DNA of 64,000 nt from Trachythela sp. YZ-2020 (Eukaryota > Cnidaria > Anthozoa > Malacalcyonacea > Clavulariidae): positions 1,364,001 to 1,428,000 of the forward strand of contig JADLSH010000164.1 in assembly GCA_016169945.1 (NCBI GenBank), in the 5' to 3' direction. Numbering within the stretch: position 1 is the first letter of the stretch; every line of letters begins with the position of its first letter. Below are positions 45,226 through 56,684 of the stretch, piece by piece. The position numbers and the translations under genes were made by a program. The notes under the pieces are model-generated. The model saw only the letters and a program-made list of their open reading frames with translations. It was not told where the DNA came from and ran no database searches.

Positions 45226-46689
45226 GTGCGTCTAAAAGAACAGAGCGACCGAGATTGGAGAGAATTTGAGAAAGATATGAAGGCAGAAATCACATATTTA
45301 GAACAGTTAAACACAAAAGTTTGTTCTCGGGTTTCATCAAATTCTAAGATGTCAAATCGATCCAGCATGATTAAAAGTAGCTCGGTTAAAAGTGATAAAC
45401 TTCATTTACAACAAAAACAAGCTGCATTAAGACTTAAGTTAGTTTTTATGGAGGGGGAAACGAAATTGAAATTAGAACAACGTAAAACTGAGTTCTTGAA
45501 GGCTGAACATGAGGAAAGACTCTATAGACTACGGATTCAAAGTGAGAGTGCACAAAATGAAGCCAAGTTAAATAAGTGTGTGTATATTGAGAGTGAAAAA
45601 CAGGATGAGATCAGCCTAGAGTCAGATCAGGATTTACTATTGGTTCAAAATACTGCAAAAGAAGAGGATATGAGAAAATTCCTTGACTCCAAAGAAAGTA
45701 GTAGAAAGACCAAAGAAAGTAGTAGAACATTTTCTGTTGATAGGCTTTGAAGATGCATATAGATCAGCGAAGGAACTACTTGACGAGAGATATGGTAAAA
45801 GTAATGTAGTTAGTTACACCCTTATTAGCAAGTTAGAAGCATGACAAAGCATTGGACCAAGAAATGCAGATGCATTGAGAGATAAAGATTAAAGATAAAA
45901 GCTGCCAAAGCAACTATATCCAGCCTTGATGTTTTGGATTTTGCCAAAGAAAATGTGAAAATGAAAAAATGGAGGGACTCTATAAACAATGGAGAACATC
46001 GTATGGAGAAGACACATATCTGCCGTTCTCAAAGTTCGTTGAATTTAAGAATGATTATGCCAACAAAGAAAATATTCCAGAGTTAGCAGAGCTGACACAA
46101 TTTAAAGAAAACCCAAGACGAAGCAAAATAATGCCTTTCAATCCTGCGAGTGTTAGCACATATACAAAAATCAGATCAAAAGAAAATGATCGTAATATCA
46201 ATAACCAAGATTTCAACTGAGAATTAACAAGGTCCAACTGCATTTTGCATGGTATTGAGAACCGAGTTTACTGTTAGACAGCTGTCTAACAGTAAAACTA
46301 ACTTCTCAATACCATGCAAAATGCAGTTGGACCTTGTTAATTCTCAGTTGACGAAGAGTCAAAGGAATCGAAAAATTTTCAGTTCTTGTAAGAAAGTTGC
46401 TGAAAAATTGTTCAAAGAAAGGAAGAATTTCTTCTTTAAGAACAGTCTATGCCTTGGATGTTACTGCAGCAGTCATGTAATAGCCAAGTGCAAAAAGAAG
46501 CTGAGAAGTAACGAATGTTCCAGATTACACCTGACTTGCCTCCATATTAAGGACAACGAAAAGGAAAAAGAAAAGGAGAGTTCGTCCAATTGTACCAATG
46601 TGTGTTCACTCTTACATCAAGATGGAGGTACAGACAATGCTATGATAGTTCCTGTGTGGGTTCGTTGTGAAAACAATCCAAACAAATAA
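45226..46689 (+). pseudogene. BEL/Pao gag region
   Basis: The frame 45226-45750 is a charged, coiled-coil-rich protein (KLHLQQKQAALRLKLVFMEG and following). After frameshifts, fragments at 45969-46220 (YKQWRTSYGEDTYLPFSKFV) and 46360-46689 follow; the latter has CLGCYCSSHVIAKCKKK, a Cys-rich nucleocapsid-like segment. The region is interrupted by a 137 bp palindrome at 46214-46350. Confidence 0.6.
46214..46350. repeat. Near-perfect 137 bp palindrome inside the BEL element
   Basis: caactgagaattaacaaggt at the left end is mirrored at the right end, and the centre is GACAGCTGTC. The arms are about 68 bp with very few mismatches and no loop. It duplicates a short gag-pol segment in inverted form, as template switching during reverse transcription or repair would. 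Confidence 0.92.
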
Positions 46690-47025
46690 ATTTTGCAGTA
46701 TGCAATCTTGAATGATCAGTCAAACGTGAGTTTCATATCAAAGAATCTTTGCAATAATTTGGACCATCTACAGAATTGTTGCTGTATACTATGCAAGAAA
46801 GCAAGGTACATGTTCAGAGTAATCGAGTTTGTGGCCTAGAAGTTTTGATTATCAATGTGAACATATAGTAAAGTTACCTATGTTGTTCAAAAGGGGCATC
46901 ATTCCATTGAATAGATCACAGATTCCAAAAGCAGAAGTTGCAGCTGAGTGGGAACATGTTCAAGTCGTTGCTGACAAGATGATGCCATATGACCATTCAG
47001 ATTTCCTTGCTTATTGGAAATAATT
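46690..47025 (+). pseudogene. BEL/Pao protease region and pol linker
   Basis: Around 46694 the sequence reads YAILNDQSNVSFISKNL, which resembles the BEL/Pao aspartic protease block (D-x-S with hydrophobic context). 46829-47023 carries VKLPMLFKRGIIPLNRSQIP then KAEVAAEWEHVQVVADKM, the conserved linker before RT. Frames differ between blocks. Confidence 0.65.
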
Positions 47026-47269
47026 GACCAAGCATAGTCAGACCCATAGAAGTACTTGTGGGAGGAGATGATCCGTATGGACAGAGGTACTTACTAGGCT
47101 GGGGGAATAATCAGCAACATATGTAAGCCTTGAGAGAATGGCCACGAAATTCAAGATGGATATTGTAACAGGATTGTGGTTTAGTCATACCCAAAGATTG
47201 TAGTTGCAACAGAGGCAAAATAAATTATCGAACCTCAGAATGTCCTGGAAGTATTGGAATCAGATTTTA

Positions 47270-48142
47270 TTGAAAGGCACACAGAACACAAACCTTACTC
47301 CCTTGAAGATGAACGATTTATCCGAATTCCCAAGATTCCTGTCAGATTATAAACGTTCATGTTGTTGATCAGTGTGCAGAAAGAGTTTACATGTTGAAGA
47401 TGGAAATATAAATTATGTACCTCACACTGGTATTTACCATCCAAAAAACCAGGAAAATTTGTGTTGCTTTTGACTGTTCTGCAAACTTTAATGGAATATC
47501 AATCAACGACTATTTGTTGCAAGGTCCTGATCAAATCAACAATCTTTTTGCGATCTTGTGTAGATTTTGTTAAGAAAGAGTAGTCAATGAAGGTGAAAAA
47601 GAATTTGGATAAGAAGCTCCAGAGTTTATCAGAGGGGACTTTTTTGTAGATGACCGTGTTAAGTCAGTGCCAACTGTTAACGAAGCAGTCACTTTGACTA
47701 AGGCTAGTCAAAGTATTTGTGCTAAAGCAGGACTGAAGTTGCATAAGGTTCTCCAAGCTTTTCCTGTTAATGAGAGGGCTAAGTGTGTCAAAGATTTAGA
47801 TCTAAGAGTTGACGCTTTGCCAATAGAGTGTGCATTGGGATAACGTGGCATGTGGAAAATGATAGTTTCCAATTTAGAATTGAGCTGCAAGATCATCCCT
47901 TAACACGTCATGGAATTCTTTCCAACGTAGGGTCGATCTACGATCCTGACGGGTATTGGCGCCTGTTTGTTACATTGAAAGGGAAGCGGATTTTACAACG
48001 TATGTGTCGAGATAAGCTTGATTGGGATGACCCTGTACCAAGTGATCTATGTTTGGAGTGGGAAAGTGATGATGTGAAATTCTCAACATGGAGAAGATAC
48101 AAGTCCAGCGATGTTTCAAACCAGAATGTTTTGGTAAAGTAA
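47270..48142 (+). pseudogene. BEL/Pao reverse transcriptase, broken
   Basis: Blocks in order: VAFDCSANFNGISINDYLLQ (47465-47525, with a catalytic Asp), then DQINNLFAILCRFC, then GDFFVDDRVKSVPTVNEAV (47636-47690; FVDD is the metal-binding motif), AKAGLKLHK, and the connection sequence ALGITWHVENDSFQF to 48140. Several stops lie between the blocks. Confidence 0.8.
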
Positions 48143-48937
48143 ACTTTTCTAACGCTAGTTTAGAAGGATAAGGACAGTGTTCACACATCCGGTTAATAAA
48201 TTATGATGATAAACCTCACTGTTCCATCGTTGTTGCCAGAGCAAGAGTTACTCCATTGAAGCAGGTAACGATTGTTCCAAGATTGGAACTTACGACAGCA
48301 ACTATTTTGGCTAGAATGAACAAATTCTTTTGGACAGACAGCAAGATTGTGTTAGGCTATATTAATGATGCTAAAAGTTCCACACCTACGTAGCCAACCA
48401 TGTTCAGCAAAATCGAGATGCCATTGAGCCTTTGTCGTGGAACTATGTAGATACCAAAGATAACCCTGCAGATGATGCATCCTGTGGACTTGAAGCAGCA
48501 GATCTCATGAACGGATCTAAATGGTTGAATGGTGAGAAAATTGTCATAAATGATAATGATCCCGAAGTGAAGAAAGCTACACAGCAAAGATTTAACTAAG
48601 CATGATTGGAATGTCGATAGACTAACCATGTATCGAATTGGTATTGTGCTCAAAAGGGTATAGCTTTATGCCTGCAATTGAAAGTGAAAATGAGAAGGGA
48701 AGTTAAGAAACCGTCCATCAAATTTTCACACGGAACGACCTTTACCACAACAAACTGGCTTGCATCCTGATTTACAAGAAAGTTATCCAACATGAACAAG
48801 ATTCAAAAAGGAAATTTTGAGAACGATCTAACATGAACATTTTTCTGAAGAAATCGAGTGCTTAAGTGTCTCAAAGTGAAAGAAACCAATGTTTCGAGAA
48901 ATGTGGCTAGAAAACGAAACGAAAAAGTTAATATTGC

Positions 48938-49618
48938 TTGCTGTATTGCTTAGATCCGTTTTTAGATTGTGATGGTCAGGTATGTGTGGGTGGACGAATA
49001 AAACACGCAAATTTTCCTTTAACAACGACGCTTCCGACTCAAGATTGTCATTTAAAGGTCAACCATATGGGCAGAGGAACTACCCATAATGAGTTGAGGC
49101 AACACAGTTTTTGGATCATTGGAAGAACATCTGCCATTTCAAACTTTATTGCACAGTGTGTTGTTTGTAGACGTCTTCGTGGACTTCTTCAAAATCAGAA
49201 GATGGCTGATTCACTGAAATTTCATATAGACACCATTCTCATATTGTGCAGTTGACTTCTTAGGACCATTCACCATTAAGGAAAAAAGAAGCTAAGTAAA
49301 GTGTTACGGTGTTCTATTTACATGTCTAGCAAGCAGAGCTATTAATAATAATAATTCCCTCAACACACATCATCATCATCCTTTATCAATGCTCTGAGTC
49401 GATTTGTGGATCACTGTGGTCCTGTGAGACAATTGAAATGTGACCAAGGCATGCATTTTGTAGGAGCCCGAAACAAGCTCAAAGAACCTTTGAAGGAAGT
49501 GGACCAGTGTGATTACATGAGTATATGGTTCAACATGGTACAGAATGGACACCATTCCAAATACTCCATGCTAGCCGCATGGGAGGTCCTGGGAACAAAT
49601 GATTCAAACTCTTTGTAA
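48938..49618 (+). pseudogene. BEL/Pao integrase (zinc domain and core fragment)
   Basis: 48938-49255 contains VNHMGRGTTHNELRQHSFWI and CVVCRRLRGLLQNQKMADSL, an HHCC zinc-binding domain followed by the usual QKMADLP-type linker. 49375-49530 continues with the core segment SFINALSRFVDHCGPVRQLK and CDQGMHFVGARN, where the Asp belongs to the DDE triad. Frameshifts lie between and after these parts. Confidence 0.8.
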
Positions 49619-50149
49619 TGCACTCGAAATGGCAACCAACTGGATGATAAAGCCTTTAGGACATTTGACTGAAGTGGAATGTATTGTTAACTCTAAGACC
49701 ACTCATGATTAATGAACTTAGTGATCCAGAAGCATTAGAACCATTAACACCAAATCATTTGCTCACTCTCAAACCGAAAATCGTTCTTCCACCCCCTGGA
49801 CAATTCCAAAGAGCTGTGTGAAGATGGGTGTGTAAGAAAAGTGCACATTCTGAAAGCGGATGGAGATCTTGATAGTCAAGGTACACAAAAGCGACTCCAA
49901 CATACTTGGACAGACCTGTTCATAAATTAGTTATGTTATTATCTCAAGAAGAATCCTGAATTTACAATGAAAGACACAGGGAGATTCCCCATCAAGGAGC
50001 CTTGTTGAGCTTGTATAACTGATAATCATTTTTAGGAATGAAACTTTTAATTAACAATTAATTTAAGAGAATATAAAACACAATTTTTTTACAATTATTA
50101 AGATCTAGTATAGAATATTTTGTAATTGTTCTTACAATTAGGGAACTGC

Positions 50150-50215
50150 CGTAATGGCAGTTTAGTATAAATTATTATATTAGTTAGTATAAAATAGTGA
50201 GCCTGCGCTGCTGGT
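50150..50215 (+). repeat. BEL/Pao LTR end, 3' copy
   Basis: Matches 44965-45055 (see that entry). The homology stops at gctgctg near 50213. Confidence 0.6.
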
Positions 50216-50402
50216 CAGCGTGAAACCGGACAAATATAAGAAAATGTCCGCCATGTTTTTAGTATTCTTCTCTGCAAGTTTAAGTGAAAGTTGTATAAGT
50301 GTTAAAACTGTTATTTTTTTTGTCTGAAGAACTACAGTTGTTATGTAATTAGATTTATTGAAAGTATAAGAAAATTTAAACGAATAATAACGTAGCCATT
50401 GA

Positions 50403-50648
50403 CCAGACTGCAGAGTAGGGCAGTTTTCGACGAGATCTCGGGTGTGCAAGACATAAATTTAGATGTGAAAGTGTCCAAAGCTGCCTAAACTTTAGCCAAG
50501 TGTGCACTTAAGTTGGTATTAATGTTTAAAACTGCCAATAATATGCAACAAATACAAGCTGTGTGGGCATAAATATAGTTGATCAAGTGTGCAAAGTCAT
50601 TGGACAAAACAATTCTCAAGTGTGCACTTGCCATACTCTGCAGTCTGG
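50403..50648. mobile_element. hAT-type MITE with 8 bp TSD (CCAGACTGCAGAGTA family), copy 1
   Basis: Ends CCAGACTGCAGAGTA...TACTCTGCAGTCTGG. The flanking 8 bp GCCATTGA is repeated exactly at 50395-50402 and 50649-50656. Length is 246 bp. The interior repeats aagtgtgcactt-like strings. An 8 bp TSD places it with hAT-type elements. Confidence 0.9.
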
Positions 50649-50656
50649 GCCATTGA

Positions 50657-51785
50657 TCCAGCAACTCAAGAAAAGAGCAAGCATGGCTTAAGTCTGCTAC
50701 ACATACTGCTTTGTGATCAGAGAAATGTGTTTCCAAAATGTGTGACTTAGCTTGTGATTCTGGTAAATTCGTATCAATATGATCTATTTAATGTCTTAAT
50801 TTTTAACTTAAGCAGGTCAGCTAGAGCTTGTATAATCATCACCCCATGTCCCTTGCATAGACATAATATTAAGGTATTCTAACCAAGAGTTTTACTTTCA
50901 ATGAATCTCTCAGGATGATCTCTCATATATGCAATATAAGCCGCTCTAAGTGTTGTTCAGAGTTGCCATATAACTGATGTGACACAGCTCGAAAAAAAAA
51001 CAGTCACCAGCAACATTACACATTTAAAATATTACAAAAAGACTGTTTTGCTGTTTCAATGTTTTTGTGACAATTTAAAAAATCCAAATGAATTGCTAAA
51101 AAAACATGTGGCATATATGCACAAACTGAAAACAATATTGCTTGTATAAATTGCTAGCTATCTTGTTTAAAATGGATGACCAAGGATCAGATCTCGCCAA
51201 ATACTTATTTAAAAAGGTAATCCTCTTTAAGGGTAATCTAGAAGGTTCATGGTCTCTAGATCGCTTGGCATTTGATTGTTTAGTCAATGTCTGTACAATT
51301 ATCTGAATTTATACACTCTATATAGCTATTGTGGGTACGATGTAAATGTACCATCATGTCATATCTATTTTGCTGGTGAATTACATCAGATTTTGTTAAT
51401 TGTTTCAGAAGAGATTGATTTGATCTCTGAAGAGTTGTTTTAACTTCTGAAGAGATCGTTTTGATCTCCGAAGACTGATTTGCCCTCTGAAGAGATTGAT
51501 TCTTTGTCAAAATGCCAAATATGGCCCCAAATAAAGAACTCACAAAATCTGCTGTAATTCACACAGGTAAAACTGTCAGAATTCATGTTTGAATTACTTA
51601 CCCAATGAGGATAAGTTTCCATGTTAGACCCCGATAGGATAAGGACAATTTCTCAAGTAGAATGGTGAGAAAAATGGGACAACTTTTCAAGTAAAAATAA
51701 ATTGGTTAGAATGAATATTTTTCATTTTTAGAGAACTTGTAAGCTAATCACTGATTGACTTATATAAGCTCATTGCTGAATGGCT
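50657..51785. other. No recognisable gene; short repeats at 51410-51500
   Basis: Mostly AT-rich. Near 51405-51505 the string ctctgaagag(a/t)tgattt is repeated about five times in varied form, and the minus frame 51280-51543 reads as a low-complexity Ser/Gln-rich repeat. Not supported as a gene. Confidence 0.45.
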
Positions 51786-51789
51786 ACAA

Positions 51790-52085
51790 GCTAACACACT
51801 GTTAACATTACATTGACGAGGCGATGGAAATATATCTGCATTTGCAGATACAAAAACCATTACTACATGCCATACATATTAATTCATCGTCAGAAATAAC
51901 ACAGGAGTTAAGGACATCTGAGAACAACTGATCATCAGCTAACACACTGTTAACATTACATTGACGAGGCGATGGAAATATATCTGCATTTGCAGATACA
52001 AAAACCATTACTACATGCCATACATATTACTTCATCGTCAGAAATAACACAGGAGTTAAGGACATCTGAGAACAACTGATCATCT
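51790..52085. repeat. 148 bp tandem duplication
   Basis: The segment gctaacacactgttaacatt... is present twice head to tail (51790-51937 and 51938-52085). I see a single internal difference (ttaattcatcg against ttacttcatcg). No feature explains it; it is recent by its identity. Confidence 0.95.
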
Positions 52086-52089
52086 GTCC

Positions 52090-53685
52090 AGCTTTCTCAG
52101 AATCATTACATGTGATATATTTTGCCACTGAGAGATAGGCACTTTTTCCACATCAGCAGACATACCATTACATATTTCGTCACATTCATGAAGAATACTG
52201 GCCAATTGTTCTGGATTCATTAAATTTGAAAGGGTTTAAAAGAGAATGTAAAAATACAATTATAATATACTGTGCAGCTGAACAATTAGCAATAGGTACA
52301 GAGTATATAGGTGGATATACAAGGTAATCCAACTTTGGCATGCTATCATGTGCATAATATTTAGTTTATAGATTTACCTTTTTCACACAAGCTGTCAAAT
52401 GACAAATGAGCTGTCAGATGACACCTTTTTTATATATCTCTGGGATCAATAATGGCCCAATATGATCCGATGCAAAGAGTGGTCGAAATCACATTTTTCC
52501 ACCTTTGGAAATTAAACATCCTTCAAATTTTTTATCATTCGCCCAAACGGTGGTTGCCTGTTTCAGCATTGCCAGTTCAGTCTGCAAACGTCCTGTCTTG
52601 TAAAATTTTAAGCCACCAAATTTTGTTGTTAAAGTCTCTCCTTCATTCGTTGCAGTCTACTTTTCCATGCGGTTTTGGCTACCCATAATTATATTTGGTC
52701 AGAACGTTTCAAGTTGACTTCAAAATATGGCAGCTGTAAGTTTCAACAGGAGCAACAGTGAGGTGATGATTAGATTTATCAGCAGACTTTGCTCAACATT
52801 ATACAATAGCCAGGTCGATGTCAAATTACCAATAAATATTGAATGATGTCGTTGACATCAAACATTTATACAAAAACATACTGTAAACATGTATCCTATA
52901 ATACTTTTTCTGGGAAAGTGGTTGATTCTATTCCCCTCATTGTCTCTTCTGATTTCAACTTGCCTCTTCTTTCTTATTTTGCTAGAGCTGGGAGTTGAAA
53001 ATAGATTTTCAGTGCACTTAATAGTCCTTTGGCCTTTCCATTATTGCTCTTTGCTTTATCTATTAAACAATTATATATTTTATTGAAATTGTAGAGCATC
53101 ACCACCTATGATCAACTGATTCAGCACTACAATATAAGCAGTTTTGTTACTATACTTATATATAGGCATTGCCCCCCCCCCTGATGGCTGGAACATATAT
53201 TTAATATTTTGCAGCAAATTTAATTAGGAAGCACATATAATGGCCGTGTCAAAGGCACAGTATCACAGAATAGAGATGTACAGAAGTGTGACTGCTGATT
53301 AAAATATACGGACAGTAATATTTTTTGTTACTATCAAGTCTATGTGTGGAATGGTTAATCGGAAAGAGATGACAATTTCACCTTGTGATTTTGGTATTTA
53401 CTGAATGTATTCATTGGACCTGTATTGTCTTGGATCATCCATGCAAGAGGTAAAGAAAATATGCCCCAAAATGGATGGATTGGTTATCTAAAAGGATCAA
53501 ACTATTTCTGTATTTCAAAGGAAGGATTTCAGTCATTTCACATTTCAGGGCTTGCTTTTGTTGGTTTTGTCTTTGCAAATAGTTCTTCAAGGGATGTGTG
53601 TATAGAAAATTCATGATTAGCCTGGTTGGTTGGTTTCAGGGACCCTTGCATTTGTTAAATTGCTTGACTTGCACATCTAGCTTTC
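52090..53685. other. No firmly recognisable gene
   Basis: On the minus strand near 52640-52430 a short reading (LQTELAMLKQATTVWANDKK, then one stop, then RPLFASDHIGPLLIPEIYKK) looks protein-like but has no start and no recognised domain. The rest is AT-rich without features. Confidence 0.35.
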
Positions 53686-53691
53686 TGCAGT

Positions 53692-53950
53692 CTACAATCT
53701 TTGCCAGAAACTATGGGACAAATATTGAAATTCCATCACACATCTTATGTCCAGTTCTCCCCGCCCCCCCCCCCGTTCAATGTTGGTATCACAAAAAAGT
53801 AATAGATCGCAAACGAGACATCTCCTGACATGAGCGCAACATTGAAACGGGTGGGGGGAGGGAGGGGGGAGTAATTACGTCAAAAAATGTAATAATAACT
53901 ACATTTCTTCACGGAAGCTAGATTGTCCCAAAGTATTATGGCAAAGATTG
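53692..53950. mobile_element. G-rich foldback MITE, copy 1
   Basis: Ends acaatctttgcc...ggcaaagattgt form TIRs, with cagaaactatgggacaa against ttgtcccaaagtattatg just inside. An inner inverted pair joins a C-run (ccccgccccccccccccg then ttcaatgttg) to caacattgaaacggg and a G-run. The G-run gggtggggggagggaggggg fits a G-quadruplex. Copy 2 lies at 55316-55569 in direct orientation and is nearly identical apart from C-run length. Confidence 0.82.
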
Positions 53951-55315
53951 TCTGTAAACACATCGCCATAATCCATAAAAGTAATTTAACTGTCACAGAC
54001 CAGTCATGTACGCAGTAACTCTACGTGATTTATTCATTAACTGACCTCAATCCGGTCAAAAATGTTTTCCACATAGTTAAGAGCAATTTACAGATGCAGG
54101 TTCGACACACAGGGAATCAATCATGAAACATGGACAGAGTTCAATGATAAACTTTCCAAAACATTGCTAGATACTTCTGTAGATTGTCAATAATTTACTA
54201 TTAAGTATTTCTAGACGCGTCGGCGCAGTGATTGCTGGAAAGGGCTACAGAACAAACTGACTGGTTTGTTGATTAAACACGTGACATTGACATTGAGCTC
54301 ACTACGAGACGGTTCTCACCACGAATCTCACCTAAATATTTAAGCCTTATATGTGCTGTAAATTACTTCTTAGCAACTTATATTTAACAGGGTCGCTATG
54401 GAGGACTGACATCACGCATATCAGACATGCCTGCACGATTTTATAACTATTGATGACGATATAAGCATGCGAGAGATGATTTTTGAGCAACGATTCTCGC
54501 TTCCGTTATAAAGTAAGAATTCAGATATCAAGTTCCTTTACTGTTTTGTGGTGAGAACCGTTCAAAAGAGACCATTATTTCCTATATATTTCAACTATAC
54601 TAAAATATTTTTACTATAACATTATCTTTGTACACATTGTGTTCTGGAAATTAGCAAATATTACATGTATCTGCTCAAAAACCTAAGAAAAAGCTCTATT
54701 TGATACTGAGATACGTGTGTGAGCCGAGTGAGCACCGTTCAGTAAATTGTTCGTTGACAGACAAGTATATGATAATCGCTAATTATCTTATCCTGTCAGC
54801 ATATTATTGTTTGCTAATGTTCGGCATTTTTAAAAATAAGCTTCGCAAAGCAAGGACCACAAGGTTCGATTTGTTTTTGCTCATCTTTTGGTATTTGACG
54901 ATGTAATTTGAACATACGCCATCGGACATCCATCATTTCAGTGTTGACCCGATCCACACTTGCCCCATTCACTAAGGCGTCAATAGTCGCGAAAAACGGC
55001 GTATCCTTCTCTAGCACAATAACTTTTTTCATGAAGTTCCACACTTTGCGAAAACAATTGTAATCCATCTCTTATAAACGTGTCCGAAATGTGATTAAGT
55101 TCACAGTTTACAGCGCAGTTTTACTCACAAGGAAAAATACTATAAGAAATATACACCCTCCCCGAAAAATGACCTACATATAGACCACACAAGCTCCTCT
55201 GAAAGGAAAAGATACCTGTTGTTAGTTTCTAAACTAATAAATATACTTTTTAAGTGAAATAAACTGACTAAGAAAATTATTTGACATCACTATGTATATA
55301 AGTGTGCAAACCTCA
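53951..55315. other. Sequence between the two G-rich foldback copies
   Basis: 1.36 kb. The minus frame 55068-54814 (MDYNCFRKVWNFMKKVIVLE..., 84 aa) is open and protein-like but not recognised; it could be an exon or a fragment. No RT, gag or transposase motif was found that would make the flanking copies LTRs of one element. Confidence 0.4.
54814..55068 (-). CDS. Unrecognised 84-aa frame
   Basis: Charged protein beginning MDYNCFRKVWNFMKKVIVLE with the later segment VRWRMFKLHRQIPKDEQKQ. No domain, membrane segment or family was recognised. A GT-type donor is not obvious and a stop follows KNAEH. May be a single exon or chance. Confidence 0.25.
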   Translation of the reverse strand: MDYNCFRKVWNFMKKVIVLEKDTPFFATIDALVNGASVDRVNTEMMDVRWRMFKLHRQIPKDEQKQIEPCGPCFAKLIFKNAEH

Positions 55316-55569
55316 GACAATCTTTGCCAGAAACTATGGGACAAATATTGAAATTCCATCACACATCTTATGTCCAGTTCTCCCCGCCCCCGCTCAATGT
55401 TGGTATCACAAAAAAGTAATAGATCGCAAACGAGACATCTCCTGACATGAGCGCAACATTGAAACAGGTGGGGGGAGGGAGGGGGGAGTAATTACGTCAA
55501 AAAATGTAATAATAACTACATTTCTTCACGGAAGCTAGATTGTCCCAAAGTATTATGGCAAAGATTGTA
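55316..55569. mobile_element. G-rich foldback MITE, copy 2
   Basis: Same sequence as 53692-53950 in the same orientation, with a shorter C-run (cccccgctcaatgttg) and one G to A change (gaaacaggtgg). Same TIRs and the same G-quadruplex-prone run. Flanks (ctcag... and ...gtagc) differ from those of copy 1. Confidence 0.85.
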
Positions 55570-55768
55570 GCTTTCCATTGTCGTCTGATCAGTCATTTTG
55601 GATTAAAAACGTGCTTTTACAGCCCTGGAACTGTCAAAGTGTCAGTATGATTAAAGCAAAGGCTCTATGAGAGTTAAATCCTTGGCATTTTATCCCGACC
55701 TTTGTGTCTCTGTTAAAACCCCTGGATAGCATGATGGCAAGTGTGTTAAAATCTATATTTCCCCCACA

Positions 55769-56374
55769 CCAGACTGCAGAGTATGGCAGCGGCGCACCTA
55801 AGATAAATTAATGCAATAACAATGGTGCACTTAGGGGCGAACAATAGAAAAGTGATGAGGGGGAGGACTTTTTTTCCGTGCACAATATTTTTTCCAGCTG
55901 CTTTGGCTTTGCAGAAATATTTTTGCACTAAAATTGTGTGTGCATAAATTGTCCATTATGAAAGCTCTGATTGCAATTTGGAACATGAGCAAATCAAGCA
56001 GGCATGCATGGAATAACAGGGTCTTAAGAATTCTTCAGTGGGGGGACTGTTAATGTAAAGGGACCTAGGCGGTCTGGGGGTCCTCCCCAGGATTCTTGAT
56101 TCTCTGTGGCTTGATTTCCTGCATTTTAGTGAGAGCTTTTTAGTCTATCCCCTGTAGACAGAATGATTTACTTTGCACTGCATGAATTTCTTTTTGCAAA
56201 TTTGATCTTACATGAAATTTTTTCCTTTCATTTTCCTTGGTGCACAGGCACCCCGCATATGCATTTCAAGGCGCACCTGAGAAGGTGCACCTGAGAAATT
56301 TTAGGTAGTACTTCAGGTGTGGCCTGATTGCGCACCCAAGATCTTGTTGAAAAGTACCATACTCTGCAGTCTGG
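55769..56374. mobile_element. hAT-type MITE (CCAGACTGCAGAGTA family), copy 2
   Basis: Ends CCAGACTGCAGAGTATGG...CCATACTCTGCAGTCTGG match copy 1 at 50403-50648. Flanks CCCCCACA and CCCCCGCA (right copy shifted one base) agree at 7 of 8 positions, an imperfect TSD. The interior, 606 bp in all, has several ggcgcacct and aggtgcacct strings. No coding sequence. Confidence 0.8.
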
Positions 56375-56574
56375 GCCCCCGCAAAATCCTGTTAAAACCC
56401 TGCATATGCCCAGGGGGTGGTGTTTCAATTGACTACTACATTATAACCACAAGTGGCATTACCCTAGTATAATGCCCTATCAAGGATATCAATGTAAATT
56501 CTTGTTAAATGTAGGATACAGAATATTGCAGTTTTGGTTTAAAATTTCCACCTACAAAATCCCTATGTACAGTA

Positions 56575-56680
56575 TAACCCATTAACTGGCAGTACTCTGC
56601 CACTGACAAGTAAAATCGTCTGGCATTAGACAGAGTAAAATACTAAAGTAGAGTGCATTGCCAGCAAATTTAATGGGTTA
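56575..56680. mobile_element. Short MITE, TTAACCCATTA family
   Basis: 106 bp, starting taacccattaactggcagt and ending taatgggtta. The middle has ctgacaagtaaaatcgtctgg and agagtaaaatactaaagtag, shared with the copy at 59570. Confidence 0.85.
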
Positions 56681-56684
56681 ACAT

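Larger units (their letters stand above)
44960..50220 (+). mobile_element. BEL/Pao-type LTR retrotransposon, degenerate
   Basis: The order is gag (45226-46689), protease-like block (about 46690-46770), RT with FVDD (47270-48142), integrase zinc domain (48938-49210) and integrase core (about 49380-49530). All are on the plus strand and broken by many stops and frameshifts. Partial terminal repeats are visible at 44965-45055 and 50150-50215. The domain wording (SQIPKAEVAAEWEH, DCSANFNGISINDYLLQGP) is typical of BEL/Pao pol. It is a dead copy. Confidence 0.82.

Noticed and set aside
53951..55315. LTR retrotransposon bounded by the two G-rich repeats
   Set aside because: The repeats have inverted-repeat ends (acaatcttt.../...aaagattgt) rather than TG...CA, and no gag or pol motif lies between them.
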